NCBI GenBank assembly: GCA_021209875.1 | Contig: JAGYVD010000007.1 | Span: 434,001-498,000 of the forward strand | Length of the DNA stretch: 64,000 nt | From: Rosellinia necatrix | Taxonomy: Eukaryota; Ascomycota; Sordariomycetes; Xylariales; Xylariaceae | Direction of reading: 5' to 3' | Part shown: one piece after another, positions 61,497 to 64,000 of the stretch | Layout: each line of letters starts with the position of its first letter | How positions within the stretch are numbered: the first letter of the stretch is position 1 | Translations under genes and position numbers: made by a program | The notes under the pieces: generated by a model | The model's database searches: none | What the model saw: the letters and a program-made list of their open reading frames with translations, nothing else | What the model was told of the DNA's origin: nothing

Positions 61497-64000
61497 GAAG
61501 CATAGTTTGGCAATGTACCGTTTTACCCATATTCTTTACGCATCATGGGATCGCATGTAGGGGGATGGATACTAGCTGCACCGAGGGAGGGGTCCAGGCG
61601 CATCGCACACAAGGGCTTGGCACGAGCTATAGCGTTTTATCGACGGAATACAGCCACGCCCAATCCCTCGCCAGTCTGCATGGCCTCTACTTACGGCTGG
61701 CATAGGAGTTGGCGTTACTGTGCTCTTTACTAGGCGATACACTCTTGTTTTACGCGGACTGTTTTCTCTTTAGGCCAGCCTTCTGGCCAGCACTAGCCTA
61801 GATGAGCCACACCCTCAATGGCCACCACGATGGATATACGATTAGATGTTCAAACCAACATCGTCTATCCCTATGAGCAATGCTTGTTCTCAAATATAAG
61901 TCATAATCTCATGTGTTTGTCGTTTTTATTCACCGACTACTGAGGTGTTGTTATTAGGGCCGCGGCTTGTTTGATGACTTGTATGTCGATGGAACATGCG
62001 CCGATAATGTGCCGCCTGAAATGTGGGATCACACGAGCTGGATTAGCTAAGAACCTGTTGGGATTCATAACCTGGATGCAGTGTGCTAATTACACCCAAG
62101 GTCCAGACCCAGTAAAAAGGGGAACGTAGTTCAAAGATTCAAGGCGGTTGGGCATCAGGACTCATCCGTCTTAAGTTTAGGGCTATTATAGCATAGACAG
62201 TAACGGCGATATTGAGCAGATTGCTCATGTGATCGGGCATCTTTCTCTGTGAATGGAGAACATAGACACCGGGCTGTATATGTCTAGGAGGCTCCCATGG
62301 TGATTGGAGCAAGAGCAGGCATGCACGGCTCTAAGATCCGACAACGCAACGCTTCACCTGGCGGAGAAGACCGAGCCATCCCACAGATAAAGCTGCCCGA
62401 ACACATGAGAAATCTGCTCAATATCGCTGTTACTGTCTATACTATAATAGCCCCAAACGTAAGACAGATGAGTCCTGATGCCCAACCGCCTTGGACTCTG
62501 TGCTAGGAATGAGGAGGCAAGACACATCACAACAATAGCTGTTCATTAGTTAATCTGCGCCCTCAGTCGTGTGCTGGTTAATCTCGGCTGACGTGACAAT
62601 ACATCTCTGCTTACCGACATCATGACACTCGTCACTGTTACTCACGTGATGCCGTTCTATGAGCGTCTCTGGGATCCTGCTCTTGGTATCGTCGCTGACT
62701 AGGCACTCCAGCCTCGAACCATCTCATGACGCCGCACGCGTAGCGTAGCCATGAACCGGCCACCTTTATAATCAGAGGCAAATCCATCCCCACGAAGAAG
62801 GATAAGACGGTCCTATTCTTTCGCGCGAAACCTTGGAGAAGCAACATGACTTCTTGTGTCAAGGCTTTCGCAGGAAGTCCCACTTCCCTTCTGCGCGTAT
62901 AATACGAATTCTATCGCCAGACTAAGCTGTGGCGTTCATGATCCGCTAATTCAAAAGCCCCCCTGTGTATGTATGTATCTCATCTCCCCTGTGGATTGGC
63001 TCATGAAATCCGATCCCGCGCTCTAGACTGTGATCACATACGTAAGCATCGTAGGTCGGGTTTGGTGGCCGAAGTTGTATTTAGACGCAAGGGCCTATTT
63101 GAACATCATATTGTGAGCCGTCGATTGACGTACGCGAGGGAGTAGCTCTAGGAGCAATAAATTTTTAGCACTTTATATAACTGATGGCCAAGACAGGCAG
63201 ATACCTTATGCTATCTTCCAAAATAATGAATCACACCTCGAACAATCTAGCATCGATTGATCTTTACTCTGATGGCTCCATTATGCATTGATGACCAGGA
63301 GGGGCTACGGAGATCCGACCTTGGCGTGAGCGAACTGTCATCGACCTGATAGTATCTGACATAATGCTGCATTACCCCAGACTTGTAAACGCATTCATTA
63401 AAACTACCTTAGAGCAGACTGGTGAAATATCAGAATCAACGCGTAGTAGGTACCTACAACCCAATCCAGTCGCTTATAATGTTGTAGAATGGTAGCTAAG
63501 CGATGTGTAACCGATGCATATTCATGCCACCCCGGTTCTTTTGTTTGCTTCTGTGATTTGATTATTAATTTATTTGGGTGTTGTTTTTCTTTGGGGTGGT
63601 TTCGTCGGGTCGCACTCATGTGATGAAATACCGCTGTCCGCTTAGTCATCGATCACTCCCCATGTTGGTTGGTATTTGACCTTTCATTGGAGAATGAAAC
63701 AAGTCGCTTTTTCCTTCCCCATTCAAACCTCCAAAGAATCCCATCCCTGCTGACTGCCCGATTTTTATGTTTCTCACTCTTGCTATTGGGATCGAGATGG
63801 GAACAGATGAGAGACTAATTCAAGATGGATGGCGCAGCCCGGGTAATAATAATACGTCGACACCGTCAATGATACGGCGATGGCGATCCCGACAGCGGGC
63901 ATCTGACCTGGAGTGACCTTACCATGGTCGGCGTCCGAGAACCTCCCACGTCTGACCCGCCCCACGTCGGAATGGTTGGTGGTTGGCGGTTGGCCGTCGT
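61497..64000. other. Terminal intergenic region
   Basis: No gene is supported to the end of the window. It begins with the snf7 3' region and contains the long inverted repeat at 62139-62493. A minus frame at 62638-62883 starts with GTG and has no recognisable content. Confidence 0.42.
62139..62493. repeat. Long inverted repeat (arms about 115 bp)
   Basis: The left arm, about 62139-62256, is matched in inverse orientation by the right arm, about 62376-62493, with roughly ten mismatches. The spacer is about 120 bases. Matching blocks include ggcggttgggcatcaggact at the outer ends and gatattgagcagatt inside. It could be a foldback/MITE-type element or produce a hairpin RNA. No target-site duplication is evident. 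Confidence 0.8.

Overview
The window is nuclear DNA of a filamentous ascomycete (Pezizomycotina, most likely a Sordariomycete). The genes carry short introns of about 50-120 bases (one of 200) with GT..AG ends and CTAAC/CTGAC-type branch sites. The recognisable proteins are fungal types: a Zn2Cys6 regulator, a CYP65-like P450, Atg5, Snf7, Pab2 and a CSA/Rad28-type WD40 protein. There is no operon structure, and I found no convincing tRNA, rRNA or CRISPR array.

Layout. 0.5-3.4 kb: a MARVEL-type membrane protein (+) faces a SIS-domain sugar-phosphate isomerase (-). 5.1-8.8 kb: an FAD amine oxidase-like enzyme and a cytochrome P450, both on the minus strand and adjacent, possibly a small metabolic pair. 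10.5-10.9 kb: a small secreted cysteine-rich protein (-) made of two copies of the same four-cysteine module joined by a Lys-Arg site. 13.6-14.4 kb: the nuclear poly(A)-binding protein Pab2 (+). 17.3-17.9 kb: an unrecognised 197-residue ORF (-). 18-25.7 kb: gene-poor, partly AT-rich, with many microsatellites. 25.7-29.1 kb: a divergent pair, a CSA/Rad28-type WD40 protein (-) and a conserved protein of unknown function with a polythreonine tract (+). 29.1-44.9 kb: almost 16 kb without a gene I can support, full of simple repeats. 44.9-48.6 kb: a six-exon Zn2Cys6 transcription factor (+). 53.7-54.8 kb: atg5 (-). 57.4-57.9 kb: a small conserved protein of unknown function (+). 60.6-61.5 kb: the ESCRT-III subunit snf7 (+). 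The last 2.5 kb have no gene but hold a long inverted repeat.

Most recognised genes are housekeeping: mRNA 3'-end metabolism, DNA repair, autophagy and endosomal sorting. The accessory material is the P450/oxidase pair, the secreted peptide precursor and the regulator. The most interesting object is the secreted precursor at 10547-10870: its Cys spacing is exactly duplicated with a 39-residue period, and a Kex2-type site separates the copies. Two otherwise intact conserved genes (the SIS isomerase and the CSA-like gene) each need one base removed from a homopolymer run to stay in frame. This suggests consensus errors or real frameshifts. Exon models were derived by hand from splice consensus and reading-frame continuity; they check out as whole codon numbers.
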